Of a stretch of DNA of 64,000 nucleotides, positions 60,884 through 64,000 are shown piece by piece (position 1 is the first letter of the stretch; each line of letters opens with the position of its first letter). The position numbers and the translations under genes were made by a program. Below the pieces are notes generated by a model. It was not told the DNA's origin and ran no database searches. It worked only from the letters and a program-made list of their open reading frames with translations. Origin of the DNA: Paenibacillus_AA sp045062745 (GTDB lineage: Bacteria; Bacillota; Bacilli; Paenibacillales; NBRC-103111); assembly GCF_045062745.1 (NCBI RefSeq), contig NZ_JBJGED010000007.1:62001-126000 (forward strand), given 5' to 3'.

Positions 60884-62602
60884 ATGAACTTGTCAACCGT
60901 AGGGGAAGGACCGAAGCGAATATCGATGGGGTCCAAAAGCCGGTACGGCATCGAGCTGGAAAACTCTCATCTCGCGATATGGCTGCAAAGCTCGCTCAAG
61001 CGGGTATTTCCGACCTCGGAACCGGAGGGCGGACAATCGATCGAACTGATCACTCCGCGCAACGCCAAGCTGTCCTTCCAGGCGTGCCTGAAAAACCACA
61101 GGACGATGCCGATTCAGGTGGAGTGCGAGGCCGAAGCGGCCGCAGGCATAGAGGTTCAAGTCCGCCGGGTAGGGTATGTGCCTCAGCGATATCTCACTCA
61201 CGACACCGATCCGTCCGAGCTGGACGGCTTCGAGCACGGTCCGGGTCTCGTTCCCGACCCGCTCTTTCCCGAGGCCCAAGCTATCGTCCGTCCTTATAAC
61301 AATCAGTCGTTCTGGATCAGCGTGCAAGTGTCGGAATCGATCAAGCCGGGCGTTTATCCGGTGCGAATCAGGTTCAAGAGTCCCGCCCTGGAGGAAGAGC
61401 AAGTGTTGACCGCCCATGTGGATGTCCGGTCAACCGTGCTGCAGAAGCGCCGAGATTTCCCCGTAACGCATTGGTGGAATCTCGACTGCATCTACGACTG
61501 GTATAAGCTGGAGGAGCCGTTTTGCGACGAATTTTTCAAGCTCGTGCGCACGTACATGCAGAATATGATGGATCACGGCTCCAACGTCATTTATGTTTCG
61601 ATTCTGAACGGCCGCAGAGAAATCATGAAGCGCCCTCCGCAGCTGTTGATCGTGAAAGAAACCGAGCCGGGACGATACGCATTCGATTTTTCGCGGGTTC
61701 GCAAAATGGTCGGGATCGCCAAGGAAATCGGGTTCGAATGGTTCGAATGGACGCATTTCTGGGCTTACAGCCACAATGTAGAACGCGCCGCGTCGGCCGG
61801 CAACCCGACCAATATTTATACGGAGCGGGACGGCAAGATGGAGCTCTTGTTCCCGCCCGATCTCGACGGGACGGGAGAAGTATTCGCGAATTATATGAAC
61901 CAGTTCCTCCCGGCGTTCAAGCGATTCCTGGAAGAGGAAGGCATCCTGGAACATTCCTTGTTCCATATTTGCGATGAGCCCCGGGATCGTCCGGAGGATA
62001 TCGAGAGCTACCGGAAGGCCAGGAAGCTGCTGGAAACGATCGATCCTTCGATCAAGGTGATGGACGCCGTCTACAGCGACCTGTATGCCGTCCCTGGGCT
62101 GACCGATTACCCGGTGCCGCAGGCGCCTGGCGCGAACACTTATTTGAAGAAGGGAATCCCGCACTGGGTTTATTATTGCATGAGCCCGCAAGGTCCGTTT
62201 ATCAATCGTTTCTTTGACACGAAGCTGCCCAAAGTGCGGATCCAGGGACTGATGTTTTATAAGCTCAAAACGCTTGGATTTCTGCATTGGGGCTTCAACT
62301 ACTGGTACATCCTGAATAATGGCTTCGACCCCGAGGTTCAGGTCATGGTCGATCCGTTCACCGACGGATCCGCGGGAGCCAAGGCGCCGTATGGGGATGC
62401 GTTCGTCGTTTATCCAGGCGCGGACGGCCCGATCGATTCGATTCGTTGGGAAGTATTCGCCGAAGCGATGCAGGATTATGCGCTTCTTCAGGCGCTCAAT
62501 ATCAGCCCCGACGACGAGCGGCTTCTGCCGATCCACAGCTACAGCGACTTCCCCAAGTCGGAGCAATGGTTCGAGGATACGATGAGGATGCTGTTGTCCT
62601 AA
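60884..62602 (+). CDS. DUF4091/GH123-like glycoside hydrolase
   Basis: A 572-residue protein without signal peptide. The N-terminal beta-sandwich (1-180) is followed by a TIM barrel (190-480): THWWNLDCIYDWYKLE, GFEWFEWTHFWAY and the Asp-Glu pair in FHICDEPRDRPEDI, where GH123 N-acetylgalactosaminidases have their catalytic DE dyad. Then MFYKLKTLGFLHWGFNYWY and a C-terminal small domain (RWEVFAEAMQDYALL). The DUF4091 family is widespread but poorly tested. Cytoplasmic location implies action on imported oligosaccharides. GAGGAG precedes the ATG; last gene of the amidohydrolase unit. Confidence 0.83.
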   Translation: MNLSTVGEGPKRISMGSKSRYGIELENSHLAIWLQSSLKRVFPTSEPEGGQSIELITPRNAKLSFQACLKNHRTMPIQVECEAEAAAGIEVQVRRVGYVPQRYLTHDTDPSELDGFEHGPGLVPDPLFPEAQAIVRPYNNQSFWISVQVSESIKPGVYPVRIRFKSPALEEEQVLTAHVDVRSTVLQKRRDFPVTHWWNLDCIYDWYKLEEPFCDEFFKLVRTYMQNMMDHGSNVIYVSILNGRREIMKRPPQLLIVKETEPGRYAFDFSRVRKMVGIAKEIGFEWFEWTHFWAYSHNVERAASAGNPTNIYTERDGKMELLFPPDLDGTGEVFANYMNQFLPAFKRFLEEEGILEHSLFHICDEPRDRPEDIESYRKARKLLETIDPSIKVMDAVYSDLYAVPGLTDYPVPQAPGANTYLKKGIPHWVYYCMSPQGPFINRFFDTKLPKVRIQGLMFYKLKTLGFLHWGFNYWYILNNGFDPEVQVMVDPFTDGSAGAKAPYGDAFVVYPGADGPIDSIRWEVFAEAMQDYALLQALNISPDDERLLPIHSYSDFPKSEQWFEDTMRMLLS

Positions 62603-62654
62603 CTGAATAGGGTCAAGATTCCATCCAGCCGCGTTTCCCCCGCATGACACTTAA

Positions 62655-62692
62655 TCGTCCTTCAGCTTGTCTTGTTGCAAGAGGAAGGACGA
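62655..62692 (+). terminator. Hairpin after DUF4091 gene
   Basis: TCGTCCTTC pairs with GAAGGACGA around an inner CTTG/CAAG stem. The T-run afterward is short (TTTCC). Confidence 0.6.
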
Positions 62693-62753
62693 TTTCCATC
62701 CCGTCCTTTACGTTAAAAACATATTCTGCAGGCAGAAAACACGGAAAACAATA

Positions 62754-62822
62754 TTGACAATCATAAAGTCGAATATTATCCTGTATATAGAATACTACAT
62801 AGTTATTGTTCCGGATATGGAA
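62754..62822 (+). promoter_or_regulatory. IclR-regulon promoter 3 with two boxes 30 bp apart
   Basis: TTGACA (62754-62759), 17 bp, TATCCT (62777-62782). Box 1 TCC-TGTATATA-GAA starts at 62779, box 2 TTC-CGGATATG-GAA at 62809. Drives the sugar-binding lipoprotein gene. Confidence 0.75.
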
Positions 62823-62900
62823 CGATAGGGCGATTGACAGCGGGGGGATTATACTCAAATTCATGAATGAAGGAGGTTGTGAACTTCTACGAGAACATCT

Positions 62901-62914
62901 TGGAAGCGTTTACT
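62901..62914. promoter_or_regulatory. Candidate CcpA cre site
   Basis: TGGAAGCGTTTACT departs from the cre consensus TGWAARCGYTWNCW only at the third base. It lies 58 bp before the lipoprotein ATG, like the site at 44827 before the other transporter. Confidence 0.5.
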
Positions 62915-62971
62915 GTAAGGGGTTAGCTGTTGTTGTTGTTCCAATGAAACTAATCATTAGGAGATGACGAT

Positions 62972-64000
62972 ATGAGAGGCTTTCATAGACAAAAGATGGT
63001 GCTGATCTGGGCCATGTGCGCGCTGCTCGTTTTATTGGCCGCTTGCTCCAGTTCAGGAGGCTCGACAAGTTCGCCTTCGCCCACCAATCCGCCTTCCGGT
63101 ACTTCTGCTCCCACTGCCGCAGCCAGATCGGAATACGTGATCAAGTATATGGTGCCGGGCGGCGACGGGAAGCTGAAGCGCAGCGATGAAACGGAAATCG
63201 GAAAAGTCATTAAAGATAAATTCAACATCGTGATCGAATACGTTCCTTATGCGGGAAACTGGGACGAGAAAACGAATATGATGCTCGCCGCCAAGGACTA
63301 CCCGGAAATTCTCTGGATTCAGGGCAACATCAACTACAAGAAGTACCAGCAAGCGGGCGCGCTCGTGGCGCTGGACGATTATTTGCCCCAGTTGACCAAT
63401 TTCCAGAACCGCTGGAAGGAACAAATTCCTTTCTGGAGAGGGCTTGCGAACGACAAGAAGCTGTATAAATGGGAGTTCGGCAATTTCGACTCTTCTACGC
63501 TGGGAGCGGGGAACGACATCTGGGTCCGGATCGACGCTCTGGCGAAGCAAGGCTATCCGCAGCTTCATTCGGAGGACGATTGGGTCAAGTTTTTGAAGCA
63601 GGCGATGAAAGACTTCCCGACGGCGCCGGACGGCTCCAAAACGATCGGGATGACCGCCCCGTTCGGCGAAGCATACGGCATGGCGGGAATTGCGGGCATC
63701 TTGTACGAAAAAGGCGGCAAAACGACGGGAGTAGGCGGCAATGAAGGCGTCCTGTTCAGCAGCGCGGCAAACAAATTCGAAGACTACTTCAAAAACCAGG
63801 ACGTCGTCGATTCCTTTAAGTTTTTCAACCGGCTCTACCGCGAAGGCATCCTCGATCCCGAAAGCTTCACCGACAAGGTACCTCAGGTTAGGGAAAAGAC
63901 GAACAGCGGACGGTCGATCAGCTCCTGGTACTCCGGGACGCACAACAACAACCAGATCAAATCGTCGGGCCGTCCGGACCAGCAATTCATCATGATGCCG
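62972..64000 (+). CDS. Extracellular sugar-binding lipoprotein (runs off window end)
   Basis: The first 343 codons of a lipoprotein: MRGFHRQKMVLIWAMCALLV leads to the lipobox LLAACSSSG, then a Ser/Pro/Gly-rich linker and a family-1-type solute-binding domain (MMLAAKDYPEILWIQGNINY, DDYLPQLTN). AGGAG lies 8 nt before the ATG. The gene continues beyond 64000 without a stop. It is probably the substrate-binding subunit of the importer that feeds the IclR-controlled cluster, with permease genes expected downstream. Confidence 0.9.
   Translation, partial: MRGFHRQKMVLIWAMCALLVLLAACSSSGGSTSSPSPTNPPSGTSAPTAAARSEYVIKYMVPGGDGKLKRSDETEIGKVIKDKFNIVIEYVPYAGNWDEKTNMMLAAKDYPEILWIQGNINYKKYQQAGALVALDDYLPQLTNFQNRWKEQIPFWRGLANDKKLYKWEFGNFDSSTLGAGNDIWVRIDALAKQGYPQLHSEDDWVKFLKQAMKDFPTAPDGSKTIGMTAPFGEAYGMAGIAGILYEKGGKTTGVGGNEGVLFSSAANKFEDYFKNQDVVDSFKFFNRLYREGILDPESFTDKVPQVREKTNSGRSISSWYSGTHNNNQIKSSGRPDQQFIMMP

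Noticed and set aside
61430..62650. 406-codon open frame on the minus strand
   Set aside because: It is antisense to the DUF4091 gene, lacks a good ribosome binding site and has composition expected from the complement of a GC-rich gene.
62863..62967. Short frame (about 34 codons) starting MNEGGCELL just before the lipoprotein gene
   Set aside because: Its ATG has no ribosome site, the GGAGG lies inside the frame, and it overlaps the candidate cre site.
63053..63985. 310-codon open frame on the minus strand
   Set aside because: It lies opposite the lipoprotein gene, whose lipobox and ribosome site are clear; the antisense frame is rich in Arg and Val with no recognisable domain.

Overview
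The window looks like a chromosomal segment from a Paenibacillaceae-type Firmicute (Paenibacillus/Cohnella). The grounds are strong AGGAGG ribosome binding sites with frequent TTG/GTG starts, S-layer homology (SLH) domains, LplABC/YtcP-type sugar transporters, copper-amine-oxidase-like stalk proteins, a FIMAH-type C-terminus, many small transcription factors beside their targets, and candidate CcpA cre sites. Family names come from recognising motifs by eye; no database search was run. No tRNA, rRNA, CRISPR array, transposase or prophage genes were seen.

Layout. 0-6 kb: the 3' end of an unidentified gene; oxidoreductases of the SDR and MDR families beside two related HxlR regulators; a MerR regulator coupled to an F420-reductase-like NAD(P)-binding protein; and intergenic copies of a small dispersed repeat. 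6-10 kb: a DUF418 membrane protein and a YtrA-like GntR/ABC operon pointing the other way. Both carry nearly the same operator over their promoters, so they probably form one regulon. 10-14 kb: a leaderless, frameshifted pectin-lyase-fold enzyme, probably decaying. 14-18 kb: a stalk-domain protein, a DUF1259 protein, and a CsoR-like metalloregulator followed by a MATE exporter whose promoter spacer is a CsoR-type palindrome. 18-23 kb: a two-component system, a PAF-acetylhydrolase-like membrane hydrolase and a BcrAB-like ABC pair, probably one operon. 23-27 kb: an ABC exporter fused to a cyclic-nucleotide-binding domain, two acetyltransferase-like proteins, and a 21-residue ORF on the opposite strand with its own promoter and an excellent ribosome binding site. 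27-35 kb: two large divergent secreted proteins, one with an L-type lectin domain and one with SLH anchors.

34.7-48.5 kb is a catabolic island: a PhyH dioxygenase fused to HEAT repeats, two paralogous GntR/FCD regulators, a cytoplasmic glycosidase-like protein, an operon of M20 hydrolase, metallo-beta-lactamase-fold hydrolase, class V aminotransferase and Gfo/Idh/MocA dehydrogenase, and an LplB/YtcP/lipoprotein transporter. Its promoters carry AT-rich palindromes, identical at two sites (ATATTATATATAATAT). A drug exporter/AraC pair and a very large secreted heparinase-II/III-like enzyme follow.

55.8-64 kb is a second catabolic island around an IclR regulator: a small-molecule kinase, a 57-codon remnant of a histidinol-dehydrogenase-like gene, an SMP-30-like lactonase, two amidohydrolase-2 proteins, a DUF4091/GH123-like protein and a sugar-binding lipoprotein cut by the window end. 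All three outward-facing promoters share one layout: TTGACA, a box T(T/C)C-N8-GAA on the -10 region, and a second box exactly 30 bp downstream. This is the clearest undescribed regulatory signature in the window.
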